From JBBIJR01 sp037445875 (GTDB lineage Bacteria; CLD3; SB21), in the NCBI GenBank assembly GCA_037445875.1, contig JBBIJR010000016.1:1-52964 (forward strand): a stretch of 52,964 bases of DNA. Direction: 5' to 3'. The translations under genes were made by a program, and so were the position numbers. Below are positions 24,862-33,656 of the stretch, in pieces. The notes below the pieces were generated by a model, which made no database searches, had not been told where the DNA came from, and saw nothing but the letters and a program-made list of their open reading frames with translations. Positions within the stretch are counted from its first letter, which is position 1. Every line of letters begins with the position of its first letter.

Positions 24862-26120
24862 TATCCATTCAGCGTCATCGGTGGGACAACGGCCTGACGC
24901 TGCTGGTCAACATCCACACGTCACTGCCGGTGTGCACGGTCATGATATGGCTGCGGGTCGGCAGCCGCGATGAACGTCAGGGCCTCACCGGCATGTCGCA
25001 CTATCTCGAACATTGTTACTCGATGGGTACCCGGCGGTTCCGGCCGAGGGAGAATTCCTGGATCATTCAGCGGATGGGGGGAACAAAGAATGCGTTTACG
25101 TCGCGCGATTATACGGCGTACGTTTCCCATGTGCCCTCCGAGCACCTCGAAACCCTGCTGGATCTGGAGGCTGACCGGTTTCAGCATCTGATGCTGCCGG
25201 AGCCCAACGTGCGTTCGGAAATGGAAGTCATCAAGGAGGAAAAGCGGCTTCGTTACGAAGATTCCCCGTTTGGAAAAATGTACGAAGTCCTGTACGAGAA
25301 GGCGTACGATGGCCACCCGTATCAGCACCCGGTGATCGGCCGGTGGGAGGACCTGGAGCGCATGACCCGCGCAGACATGCTGAATTTCTATCGGCATTTC
25401 TACCGTCCGGAGCGGGCGGTCGTCGTGGTCAGCGGCAGCGTGTCGTTTGACGAGACGCTCCGGTGGGTGGATCGATACTTCGGGAGACTTCCGCGCGGCG
25501 ACAATGGAATCGACGAACGTTCGTCCGATGTTGTGCCTGTGAACGCGGGACGGCATGTCCTCCGAAAAGAATCGGAGCTCGAGGCGGTGCTGATGGGCTA
25601 TCGTGCAGTAGCCGTCGATCATCCGGACTTCATCCCGCTGGCTGTCCTGAGTTCCCTCTTATCCAGCGGGAGAAGTTCGAGATTGTATCAGGCACTGGTC
25701 TACCGGTTGCAAATGGCCACGTTTGCGTCGACGAGTTTCGATGGAGCGCGTGAAGCGGCGTTATTTCAAATCATGGCCCAGGCCAAACCTGGCCACACCG
25801 TTGAGGAACTGGAACAAGCGATCGAAAAAGAATTGGACCGCCTGAAGGCGGAGGGCGTGAACGAAGACGAAATGACCCGCGTTCGCAATCAGGTCGAAGC
25901 CGCCATGTTGTTCGGGATGGAGACCAACGAACATCGGGCGGAATTGATCGGACGGTACGAAGTGATCTCTCGAGCGCATGGAGCCGACTTCGTCAATCGA
26001 TCGCTCGAGTGGATCCGCTCTGTGTCTGCCGGCGACGTGTGTCGTGTGGCTCGATCGTACCTCGTTCCGGAGAGAAGGACTTCTGTCGTTCTTCAACCGT
26101 TGGGCCGTTCGAACGCGTGA
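24858..26120 (+). CDS. M16-family zinc peptidase
   Basis: 420 residues from the ATG at 24858, which overlaps the previous stop. The inverted zinc motif HYLEH (His48, Glu51, His52) and downstream EMEVIKEEKRLRYEDSP, supplying the third ligand, mark an active M16 subunit. The second half (FRRL-like pocket, SSGRSSRLYQAL) is the catalytically silent repeat. No signal peptide is present, so it probably digests peptides in the cytoplasm. The usual partner with an inactive HxxEH copy is not adjacent. The product may form homodimers. Confidence 0.92.
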   Translation: MISIQRHRWDNGLTLLVNIHTSLPVCTVMIWLRVGSRDERQGLTGMSHYLEHCYSMGTRRFRPRENSWIIQRMGGTKNAFTSRDYTAYVSHVPSEHLETLLDLEADRFQHLMLPEPNVRSEMEVIKEEKRLRYEDSPFGKMYEVLYEKAYDGHPYQHPVIGRWEDLERMTRADMLNFYRHFYRPERAVVVVSGSVSFDETLRWVDRYFGRLPRGDNGIDERSSDVVPVNAGRHVLRKESELEAVLMGYRAVAVDHPDFIPLAVLSSLLSSGRSSRLYQALVYRLQMATFASTSFDGAREAALFQIMAQAKPGHTVEELEQAIEKELDRLKAEGVNEDEMTRVRNQVEAAMLFGMETNEHRAELIGRYEVISRAHGADFVNRSLEWIRSVSAGDVCRVARSYLVPERRTSVVLQPLGRSNA

Positions 26121-26313
26121 GTTTTTGGATCTTTGCCGATCCAAACATCCGCAGGAAGGGAGCATCCAGCCATTCGTTGTAGCACAACGTGGATTGGGGA
26201 AGAAGTCTTACTGCGGTCGTCGAGGGGACAAGAAGATCGCGTCCAGAGCCTCAGGCGACGTGCCGGTCCGCAGACAGGAGGTGTGGTTCCATCTCAACCT
26301 GCCCCCGAGCGCC

Positions 26314-26358
26314 TGAAAATAAAAACGGTCAGCAAGATTTGGGGGATCCTGCTGACCG
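26314..26358 (-). terminator. Rho-independent terminator, minus strand
   Basis: CGGTCAGCA (26326-26334) pairs with TGCTGACCG (26350-26358) around a 15-base loop. On the minus strand it is followed by GTTTTTATTTTC. It faces transcripts coming from the DUF4175 gene, whose stop is about 230 bases upstream, or from a small RNA in between. Confidence 0.75.
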
Positions 26359-26520
26359 CCGCTTAGATACACACAACACACAAGGGGAAACTTGGGGAAA
26401 AGAACATTTCCAACTGCAGGTACCCTATCTACAAACCCAGTGCCAGAAATCCAAAACCTATCTCTATTAAAAACAATCCAAACTAGATTGAGTTTGACAG
26501 TGAAGTGTCCAATCGAGAAG

Positions 26521-26548
26521 CATCATGTAAAATTGAGATTACATGATG
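26521..26548. repeat. Perfect ten-base inverted repeat
   Basis: CATCATGTAA (26521-26530) and TTACATGATG (26539-26548) flank eight bases. No U-tract follows directly on either strand. It could be an operator-like palindrome or an RNA stem in the DUF4175 3' region. Confidence 0.55.
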
Positions 26549-26586
26549 TAAATCAAACATGACACAAGACTCTGTGGATAATATAG

Positions 26587-29500
26587 CTACCGATGGGATT
26601 CCAAATCGAGTTTTCCGAGGGCCTCGAAGTAGGATTGGATCAGCTCCTCGTAGTCGCGGGCGTAGCCCTGTTGCTTTTCCTTGAGGAACTCATCCCGCAA
26701 CCTCGCCTTTCGGTCAAGAAGACCGGAAGGCAGTTCACCGGGGCTGTGGGTAACGTATTCTTTGCCGGTTTCGCTTTCTCGTTTTTCGCTCAGTTCTTTC
26801 TCGCGAATCGATTTCGATGCGTCCAGCATACGCTGCAGGATTCTCCTTTGTCGATCGATCGTCTGACGGTTGACCTGCTGCTTCTGCATGTCTTTGATGA
26901 CTTCGTCCATTTCTTTTGCCAGATCGCCCAGACGCTCGCGCAGTGCCTCCTGGCCCTGCATCTGGGACTGCATACCCTCAAGAGCGTCGCGCAGGGCTTT
27001 TTGTTCCGCCATCATACGTCCCAGGGCCGCCTGCTGTTCCATGCTCAAACCGCCTTGATTCCCTCCTCCGGTCCCGCCTCCCTGGGCAAAGGGAAGCGTG
27101 CCCTTGTTGATCCCGCCCTGCTGCTCCGCCATCTTCTGCAATTGCTCTAGCATCTGCTCGAGTCCGGTACCCGACTGGCCGCTTTGAATCTGGTTCATGC
27201 TTTGCAACAGCAGCTTGACGGCATCGTTGACGGCCACCATCGACTGCACTTGCTTGCCCGACGCCAGGGAGGTATTGCGTTCCTCCAGGTGCTTCACGGC
27301 ATCGTTCATGGCGTTGAGGGCTCGTCCAAAGGTCTTGCCGAGATCCGGCGTAACGAAAAACGTCTGGTTCGACAATTGGATCAGGTCCTCCGTGACCACA
27401 CTCAGGCCCGCGAGCAGATTGGACTGGCTGACCATGACCTCTGTATACCGCGGGCTGATCACGCTTAAGCCCTGATAGTCGGTGAAGAGCGTTTCCTGGT
27501 CCCGCGAAATCTCCAGGAGATCGAGCACGATCTTCTTCATTCGTTCCATGATCTGATCATCCTGCTGGGTGCGGTACTCCTGCCGGGCCGCCTCCATCTG
27601 TTCCTTGAGTTCTTCCAACTCCTTGCTGATCGCCTGCTGATTTTCCGTCTCCTGTTTTTCTTTCTGCGTGCCGCTGTCCAGAGCATCCTTCGACCGGTCC
27701 ATATGGTGCTGAACCTGGCCGGATTCCATGTGCTCGCGGGCCTTGTCCAACTCGCGGGTCGTGAACGTCTTGTTGATTTCCCCGATCAACTGCTTGAGTT
27801 CGTCGGCCTGGTTCCGGGTGCGGTCCAACTCGTCCTTGAGGCGTGCTTGCTCCTTTGCCAGCGTGCGCCGTTCCCCCTCATCGCTTGCCCGGGAGGACAG
27901 TTCGTTCAAGCGGTCCTGTCGCTGCTTGAGGTCGTCCAATCGTCTGACCAGTTGATCAAACATCTGTTCGGCCTTGATGCGCTTGAATAGTTCCAGCGTA
28001 CGATCCAGGTTTTCCTTGAATGCCTTCTGGTCGAACTTGAAATTCTTGACGGCTTCTTTCAGCTGTTCCTGGTTGAGACCCTTCATGGCCTCCTGCAGCT
28101 TCTGCAGGGCGTCGTTCAGTTCCCGTGTTGAAATTTCCGACATGAGTTGCTGCAACTCCTGCAGACGATCCAGGGTTTCCCTGGAGAGGACGTCGTGGTC
28201 CTCCATGTTTCGGGTGATCTGCTGCAATTCGTCCTTGATTTTCTGAAGCTCCTGCTGGACGTTTTCCTGTTTTTCCGTGATGGCCTTCAGCTTCTCTTTG
28301 TCCTTCCATTCCAGGTCCTTGTCTTTGAGCAGGTCGCGATGCAGTTCTTCCACTTCTTTTTGGATGTCGTCGCTTTCTCCGGCAAGTTCCTCCAGCTTGT
28401 CCAGTTGCTGATTTTGCCGGGTGTTCGCCTCGGCGAGGATTTCTTCGAGAGAGGGGAACCGCAAACGGAAGGTCTCGCTGCGCGAGCGTTTAGGACCGCT
28501 CACGACGTCGTTGTCGTACACTTCAAGGTAGTAGCTCAGGACATCCTCCGGGTGGATCTGCAGGGAACTGAGGTCCCAGGTATCGTACACGGACTGGGCC
28601 GTGGTTGCACGACCGAGCAAGCGAGTAACATCGACGGACGTGAACTCCGAGTCGGGTGGCAACAGCCCCGAGGTCTTCTCGCGCTTGTAAGACAACAGCA
28701 GCCGGCTGAAGCCGAAATCGTCCCTCAGATCAGCGGCCCATCGAACGACCATGGACTCGTTCAGATCGGCGTCTCGTCCGGGTTCCGTCAACCGTATGAA
28801 CGGGTATTCGTCTTCCACGGCCGTGAGAAGATATTCCACCGGCTCGGCGCTCGCCAGGCCGTCCCGGTCGACCAGATGGATATGATAGGATCCGCTGCGC
28901 CGGAGCAGAAAGGTCGCTTCGGCCTTTCTGGCGGAGAATGCGCTGAGCCGCATCGGTTCGACCGAACTGTCGGAAAAGACGATGCTGGCTTCACCGAGGG
29001 GCTGCGTGCTCTCCACGGCCAGCGTCACGCGGGATCCCTTGAGACTGCTCACGTTGCCTTCGTCTTCGTCCAGCGTGCGTCCCTCGAGACCCGAGTAGGC
29101 CGGGGGCTGTATCTGGGCCTGGAGATGCTGGATGGCCGGTCGCTTCATCACCGTGATGGAGAACTCTCCGGACCGTATCTTGCGTTTGTGAGACGAATAG
29201 TGATCGGCCGTCTCAAAGTAGTACGTGAATCCCTGACGGACATTCTTCACTTCGAAGCTGTACAGGCCGATAGCATCCCCACGCACGAGGAATTCCTTGA
29301 ACGTCTCTACGCCCTCGGGGCGCGTGAAGAGGCTCAGTTGAACGGGCAATCGGGTTCCATCGGATTGCGGAATCAGACGGGCGACCAGTTGAAGGCTCGC
29401 ACCCTGAAGGATATGGGTCGAACCCGGCTGCACGCTCCACGTGAACGGTGGCGGTTCTTCGACGATACGGTTAGGCTGTAGCAGCCGCGCCCACGCGGGC

Positions 29501-30051
29501 GTCAGGCGCTCGTGCAGCAGGGCCGCCAGGGAAGTGAAACCCAGCACAACGGCAAGCGTCCAGCGGGTCGCAGACCGCAGCCTCGCGGTGGAATCGGCAA
29601 GGCGGAAGTCGAGGTGTTCGGTAGACGTGTGGACGTCTTCGAGCGCCGCACTCATCAGCTCGGGGGAATAGAATCCTGCAAGGCTCATTGTCTGTCGGTG
29701 CAGTTCCAGCACGTTGACGAGGCGGTCCCCGATCTCCTGGAATCGCTGACCCACCTTCCTGGCCAGTTCCAAATCGTCCATGGAGGCAAGCAGGTTCAAG
29801 CACCGCAGGAGCGGCCTTCCCACCAGGATTGCAAGGGCCATTGAGAGAACACAGAACGAAACAACCACAACGACCCACCGAGCAATGGCGCCCTCCACCA
29901 GAAACGCCTCGGCAAGGCCGGCGGTCAATGTCGTACTCAACAACCAGATGCCGAAACGGAGGGCACCTTCCAGCAGATCGATGCGGTTCGCTTTTTGACG
30001 TAACGCGTCGATCTTTCCGGCGAGGTTCGAAAGAAGTTCCTCAGAAGACAA
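26587..30051 (-). CDS. DUF4175-type large coiled-coil membrane protein
   Basis: About 1154 residues. Three hydrophobic segments (about 30-50, 58-80 and 168-185) are followed by a periplasmic-looking beta-rich region (about 190-520, with PPAYSGLEGRTLDEDEG). A very long Glu/Lys/Gln-rich coiled coil (about 530-880) then leads to a Gly/Gln-rich patch near 1000 and a charged end. The layout and length match DUF4175 proteins of Bacteroidota, Gemmatimonadota and relatives, which often lie near MoxR/VWA genes; none is adjacent here. The start is a TTG at 30051 with GAGGGG six bases upstream. A TTG at 30057 abuts that site and is less likely. Function is unknown, plausibly an envelope scaffold. Confidence 0.85.
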   Translation of the reverse strand: MSSEELLSNLAGKIDALRQKANRIDLLEGALRFGIWLLSTTLTAGLAEAFLVEGAIARWVVVVVSFCVLSMALAILVGRPLLRCLNLLASMDDLELARKVGQRFQEIGDRLVNVLELHRQTMSLAGFYSPELMSAALEDVHTSTEHLDFRLADSTARLRSATRWTLAVVLGFTSLAALLHERLTPAWARLLQPNRIVEEPPPFTWSVQPGSTHILQGASLQLVARLIPQSDGTRLPVQLSLFTRPEGVETFKEFLVRGDAIGLYSFEVKNVRQGFTYYFETADHYSSHKRKIRSGEFSITVMKRPAIQHLQAQIQPPAYSGLEGRTLDEDEGNVSSLKGSRVTLAVESTQPLGEASIVFSDSSVEPMRLSAFSARKAEATFLLRRSGSYHIHLVDRDGLASAEPVEYLLTAVEDEYPFIRLTEPGRDADLNESMVVRWAADLRDDFGFSRLLLSYKREKTSGLLPPDSEFTSVDVTRLLGRATTAQSVYDTWDLSSLQIHPEDVLSYYLEVYDNDVVSGPKRSRSETFRLRFPSLEEILAEANTRQNQQLDKLEELAGESDDIQKEVEELHRDLLKDKDLEWKDKEKLKAITEKQENVQQELQKIKDELQQITRNMEDHDVLSRETLDRLQELQQLMSEISTRELNDALQKLQEAMKGLNQEQLKEAVKNFKFDQKAFKENLDRTLELFKRIKAEQMFDQLVRRLDDLKQRQDRLNELSSRASDEGERRTLAKEQARLKDELDRTRNQADELKQLIGEINKTFTTRELDKAREHMESGQVQHHMDRSKDALDSGTQKEKQETENQQAISKELEELKEQMEAARQEYRTQQDDQIMERMKKIVLDLLEISRDQETLFTDYQGLSVISPRYTEVMVSQSNLLAGLSVVTEDLIQLSNQTFFVTPDLGKTFGRALNAMNDAVKHLEERNTSLASGKQVQSMVAVNDAVKLLLQSMNQIQSGQSGTGLEQMLEQLQKMAEQQGGINKGTLPFAQGGGTGGGNQGGLSMEQQAALGRMMAEQKALRDALEGMQSQMQGQEALRERLGDLAKEMDEVIKDMQKQQVNRQTIDRQRRILQRMLDASKSIREKELSEKRESETGKEYVTHSPGELPSGLLDRKARLRDEFLKEKQQGYARDYEELIQSYFEALGKLDLESHR

Positions 30052-30181
30052 CGGCAACCCCTCGATAAAGGTGAAATCGACTGTGGTGACGGCGCCTACG
30101 GCGAAGTCGCAAACACAAAGTAGAAATTCTCCCGGCCGAAATCAAACGAAGTCTTGAAAAGCGGGTTCTCACGGGAGGAGA

Positions 30182-30219
30182 AAAAGAAACACCGGACGGG
30201 AAGTTCCCGTACCGGTGTT
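30182..30219 (-). terminator. Rho-independent terminator of pruA
   Basis: AACACCGG (30188-30195) pairs with CCGGTGTT (30212-30219), and inside it ACGGGAA (30196-30202) pairs with TTCCCGT (30204-30210) around one base, with a bulged A. The minus strand continues TTTCTTTTTC. It starts 21 bases after the pruA stop. Confidence 0.87.
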
Positions 30220-30240
30220 GGTTTCCGACGCCGATGCCGA

Positions 30241-31815
30241 TTATTTTACTTTCTCGCTCCACACCTTCGCCTGGGTGAAGAGCATGAGGTAGTCCCGCCC
30301 TCCGGCCTTGGAGTCGGTTCCACTCATATTGAATCCTCCGAACGGATGGACGCCAACCATCGCTCCCGTGCATTTTCGGTTCAGGTACAGGTTGCCGACA
30401 TGAAACTCGTCCTTGGCCCGTTCCAGTTTTTTTCGGTTCTTCGAGTATACGGCACCCGTAAGGCCGAACTCGGTGTTGTTGGCGATCTCGATGGCGTTAT
30501 CAAAGTCCTTGGCGGTAATCACCGCCAGCACCGGTCCGAAGATCTCTTCCTGCGAAATTGTGGCCTTGGGATCGACCTGGTCGACGATGGTCGGCATGAC
30601 AAAATTGCCCGCGGAGTCATCCTTCGTTCCGCCGAACACGACCCTGCCGCCTTCCTGGCGGGCCCTGTCCACATACCAGAGAATGCTTTCCATTGCCTTC
30701 TGGTTGATCACGGGACCCATGTAGTTGGCCGGATCGACGGGATTGCCCACGGTGATCTTCCTGGCGCGGTCCAGCAGCTTGCTCATGAACTTGTCCTTCA
30801 CGCTCTCGACCACGATCACGCGCGAACAGGCCGAGCACTTCTGGCCCTGGAAGCCGAAGGCCGATCCGAGAACGCCCTCCGCCGCCTTGTCGAGATCTGC
30901 TTCGTTGTCCACGATGATCGAGTCTTTGCCGCCCATCTCCGCGATCACGCGTTTGATCCAGATCTGACCCGGCTGGGTGTCGGCGGCGGCCCGGTTGATG
31001 TGCAGGCCAACGGGTTTGGAACCCGTAAACGCAATGAAACGCGTTTTTGGGTGTTTGGTCAGCGCGTCTCCCATCGTGGAACCTGGCCCGGGAAGATAAT
31101 TCAAGACCCCCTTGGGCAAACCTACTTCCTCCATCAGTTCGAAAAACTTGGCCGCAATCGCGGGAGAATCGCTCGACGGCTTGAGCACGACGGTATTGCC
31201 GGCCACGATGGCGGCCGTGGTCATACCCACGAGAATGGCCAGAGGGAAATTCCACGGCGGGATGACGGCACCCACGCCGAGCGGGATGTACTCAAGGCGG
31301 TTCTTTTCCGCCGGCACCTTGGTCAGCGGCTGATCGGACGAGTAACGCAACATCTCCCTGCCGTAAAATTCCATAAAATCGATGGCTTCGGCCGTATCCG
31401 CATCCGCCTCGACCCAGCTTTTCCCGACTTCGTATACCATCCAGGAAGAGAATTCATGCTTTCTCTTCCGCATCAATTTGGCCGCCTTGAACAGGTACTG
31501 CGCCCTCTTCGCGGGTTCGACCCGTTTCCACGACTGGAATACTTCATGGGCGGCCTCGACTGCCTTGTGCGCGATCTCCTCGTTGCCGTCGTAGAACGTA
31601 CCGACGACCTGGTCGCGTTTTGATGGATTCAGCGATTTGAAGGAGTGATTTGTGCGAATGCGATCGCCGTTGACGACGAGAAAATATTCTTTGCCAAGCT
31701 CCGATTCGACCTTCTTGAGCGCGGCCTCAAAAGCCTGGCGATTGGACGATTTCGAGAAATCGGTCAGCGGTTCGTTCTTGAAAGTCGTGAGTTTGATCCT
31801 TCCAGCCTTTGCCAT
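30241..31815 (-). CDS. pruA: L-glutamate gamma-semialdehyde dehydrogenase
   Basis: 524 residues, the length of the RocA/PruA single-function type. It oxidises glutamate semialdehyde (from pyrroline-5-carboxylate) to glutamate with NAD, the second step of proline catabolism. Seen are the catalytic Glu in AEMGGKDSIIV, the catalytic Cys in GQKCSACSRVIV near residue 325, EEIFGPVLAV and the C-terminal signature GVHPFGGFNMSGTDSKAGG. GCAGGAGC precedes the ATG. It has its own promoter (31877-31905) and terminator, so it is transcribed alone. The proline dehydrogenase partner is not in the window. Confidence 0.95.
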   Translation of the reverse strand: MAKAGRIKLTTFKNEPLTDFSKSSNRQAFEAALKKVESELGKEYFLVVNGDRIRTNHSFKSLNPSKRDQVVGTFYDGNEEIAHKAVEAAHEVFQSWKRVEPAKRAQYLFKAAKLMRKRKHEFSSWMVYEVGKSWVEADADTAEAIDFMEFYGREMLRYSSDQPLTKVPAEKNRLEYIPLGVGAVIPPWNFPLAILVGMTTAAIVAGNTVVLKPSSDSPAIAAKFFELMEEVGLPKGVLNYLPGPGSTMGDALTKHPKTRFIAFTGSKPVGLHINRAAADTQPGQIWIKRVIAEMGGKDSIIVDNEADLDKAAEGVLGSAFGFQGQKCSACSRVIVVESVKDKFMSKLLDRARKITVGNPVDPANYMGPVINQKAMESILWYVDRARQEGGRVVFGGTKDDSAGNFVMPTIVDQVDPKATISQEEIFGPVLAVITAKDFDNAIEIANNTEFGLTGAVYSKNRKKLERAKDEFHVGNLYLNRKCTGAMVGVHPFGGFNMSGTDSKAGGRDYLMLFTQAKVWSEKVK

Positions 31816-31876
31816 GACTTGCTCCTGCTATTGCTCATTGCGCTACTGACATGAAACGACATTTGCGAAACGGTCA

Positions 31877-31905
31877 AATATAGACAGAAATATCGCCTGT
31901 TTCAA
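31877..31905 (-). promoter_or_regulatory. Predicted sigma70-type promoter for pruA
   Basis: On the minus strand a -35 TTGAAA (31900-31905) and a -10 TATATT (31877-31882) are spaced by 17 bases. This predicts a leader of about 55 bases before the pruA ATG at 31815. No operator is obvious. Confidence 0.72.
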
Positions 31906-32112
31906 GTGAATTAGGCTTCCCAAAACGTACTGGCTAGCGCTGCAGTCCAAGTCATTCATGATTCGACATCAAAGTCGAGCGTGAGTGAAAGCCGGAGACA
32001 ACGTGGAAGAATTTCACGAACCAGTACTTGATGACCATCGTTCCAAGTTATTAATTGTAATGTGCTTGCCTAGAAATCCGTCTGTGGCCCGGCATTTGAA
32101 TCAGCATCCCGT

Positions 32113-32943
32113 ATGAACCGAAGAGCATCGAAAGCCTTCCAGGCCATCCATTCAGGCGTTTGTGACCACAAGTGGACGGTCCTGGTTTTCCTCCTGGTTC
32201 TGTTTCGTCCTCAACTGAGTGCGGGTCTGCGGAATGCCGTTCATGGTATCAAAGGCCCGGCGCGGTGTGAGCGGCACACAGTGCCTTTTCGTTTCTCATC
32301 GTCGGGGCCCCTGCAAACGTTCCGCATGGCCGGTCTGAGCCGCAGATCGGATGATGAAGACGGCTGCAGCGGGGACGGTGCGTGTGCATCGGAAGAAGAT
32401 TGGGATGCCTACGAGGGAGACACAGATGACGGCGGAGGCTGCGGCGACGGGGAACAGGGGTGCGGCGCGGAAGACAACGGCTCATCCTCCACTGCGGAGG
32501 ACGATGGCTGCAACGACGACGGCAGTTGCGAGGCTTCGGAAGAGACGAATGGAGAAGAGGCCTACTATGCAGACGACGGGTGTTCCTGCGGAGGAGAGAC
32601 GGTGGTCGGAACGGGAGCTCAATCGGCCTTTCACAACACCACGCTGGTGATCGTTTTCACCCTGCAGCGTTCGGCCGTGATCCATCTCGCGGTGGAGACA
32701 TCGGATTTCCATCCGATCGCCGTCCTCGTCCAGCAGGACTCGCTTGCGAGGGGCGCGCACCGATACCCGTGGAGCGGTGTATGCGGAAACGGACAGGTGA
32801 TTCAGCCCGGATCGTATGCAGTAGTGCTCGAACTGAGCGAAGCAGGCCGGTCGCGCCGCTCCGTTCGAAGCTTCACGTACTCAGCCGTTAACGGATTTCA
32901 GGTGGACGGTACGCTGGAGTACACGGTGGATTTCGACCGCTGA
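32113..32943 (+). CDS. Secreted protein with acidic Cys-rich segment and FlgD-like Ig end
   Basis: 276 residues. A long N-region leads to a hydrophobic signal core (about 21-32, VLVFLLVLF). Residues 80-161 form a very acidic, Gly/Ser-rich segment with eight cysteines (85, 91, 110, 117, 133, 139, 157, 159) in units like CSGDGAC, CGDGEQGC and CNDDGSC. Residues about 165-276 are beta-rich with GAHRYPWSGVCGNGQVIQPGSY, which resembles the FlgD Ig-like or gliding/sorting C-terminal fold (PWDGRD..G..V..G.Y). I infer an exported, perhaps metal-binding, disulfide-stabilised protein whose last domain may serve export or attachment. No family is recognised for the middle. The gene is alone on its strand; no ribosome-binding site stands out. 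Confidence 0.7.
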   Translation: MNRRASKAFQAIHSGVCDHKWTVLVFLLVLFRPQLSAGLRNAVHGIKGPARCERHTVPFRFSSSGPLQTFRMAGLSRRSDDEDGCSGDGACASEEDWDAYEGDTDDGGGCGDGEQGCGAEDNGSSSTAEDDGCNDDGSCEASEETNGEEAYYADDGCSCGGETVVGTGAQSAFHNTTLVIVFTLQRSAVIHLAVETSDFHPIAVLVQQDSLARGAHRYPWSGVCGNGQVIQPGSYAVVLELSEAGRSRRSVRSFTYSAVNGFQVDGTLEYTVDFDR

Positions 32944-32951
32944 TCCACTCG

Positions 32952-33656
32952 CTAGAAATCGTCGTTCCCGGGAATCGCACGCCGGTGATGCGTCTTGCGG
33001 AAGAGGAACTGAAGCCCCATGCCTACAACGAACCCACCGAAATGGGCCCACCAGGCCACGCCTCCGAGACTTTCCGCTGCGATCAGGGAGGCCGTTCCCT
33101 GAAAGAACTGAAGAAGGATCCAGAATCCGAGGAAAAAGAGGGCGGGAACTTCGATGATCTGGAAGAAAAAGAGAATGGGCACAAAGGTGAGAACGCGCGA
33201 CCGGGGAAACATCACGAGGTACGCGCCCATGACTCCGGCAATGGCGCCGCTCGCTCCGATCATGGGGACGGGGGACGCGGGATTGAGATAGGTGTGAATG
33301 AATCCGGCACTGAGCCCGCTGAGCGCATAGAAGGCAAGGAATCGCCCGTGGCCCATCCGGTCCTCCACGTTATCGCCGAAGATCCAAAGGTACCACATGT
33401 TTCCGATCACGTGCATCCATCCGCCGTGCAGGAACATTGATGACATGAAGGGAAAAAAGCGGTCACCGTACGCACCCGGCTGGAAGTCGGCCAGCCAAAA
33501 ATAACGAGCCGGGATGATGCCGTACTCGTTCAAAAATGCCGGGAGGTGCGATCCCAACAGAATCTCGAACAAGAAGAGGACCGTGTTGACGACGATCAAT
33601 CCTACGGTAACGGCGGGAAAGGATGCCGAAGGAATCGTATCTTTCAAGGGGATCAT
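32952..33656 (-). CDS. Rhomboid-family intramembrane serine protease
   Basis: 234 residues with six or seven membrane helices. Catalytic Ser in GASGAIAGVMGAY and catalytic His in WWAHFGGFVVG are both present, as is HGGWMHVIGNMWYLWIFG, the helix-2 His/Asn motif. It cleaves membrane-spanning substrates within the bilayer. The ATG at 33656 overlaps the rdgB stop by four bases, so the two are coupled. The extended loop 1 is shorter than in GlpG. Confidence 0.94.
   Translation of the reverse strand: MIPLKDTIPSASFPAVTVGLIVVNTVLFLFEILLGSHLPAFLNEYGIIPARYFWLADFQPGAYGDRFFPFMSSMFLHGGWMHVIGNMWYLWIFGDNVEDRMGHGRFLAFYALSGLSAGFIHTYLNPASPVPMIGASGAIAGVMGAYLVMFPRSRVLTFVPILFFFQIIEVPALFFLGFWILLQFFQGTASLIAAESLGGVAWWAHFGGFVVGMGLQFLFRKTHHRRAIPGNDDF

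Larger units (their letters stand above)
26121..26586. other. Intergenic region with several hairpins
   Basis: 466 bases between the M16 stop and the DUF4175 stop, with no supported coding sequence. From left to right it holds: a stem TTTGGATC/GATCCAAA (26124-26131 with 26138-26145) right after the M16 stop but without a U-tract; a moderately GC-rich part to about 26310; the minus-strand terminator at 26314-26358; and an AT-rich part (26360-26586) with a ten-base inverted repeat at 26521-26548. It may contain the long 3' untranslated end of the DUF4175 transcript or a small RNA. Comparison by eye with SRP RNA, tmRNA and RNase P RNA consensus motifs gave nothing. Confidence 0.5.

Noticed and set aside
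26189..26470. 93-codon plus frame across the terminator
   Set aside because: Runs through an AT-rich noncoding stretch and a terminator. No ribosome-binding site.
26146..26586. SRP RNA, tmRNA, 6S or RNase P RNA
   Set aside because: Checked by eye for core motifs of each. None was found, so only an unnamed transcript is proposed.
28147..29481. 444-codon frame on the plus strand
   Set aside because: Lies opposite the DUF4175 gene and is open only because of the codon pattern of that gene. It has no ribosome-binding site.
30154..31623. 489-codon frame on the plus strand
   Set aside because: Antisense of pruA, running through its terminator. No recognisable domain.
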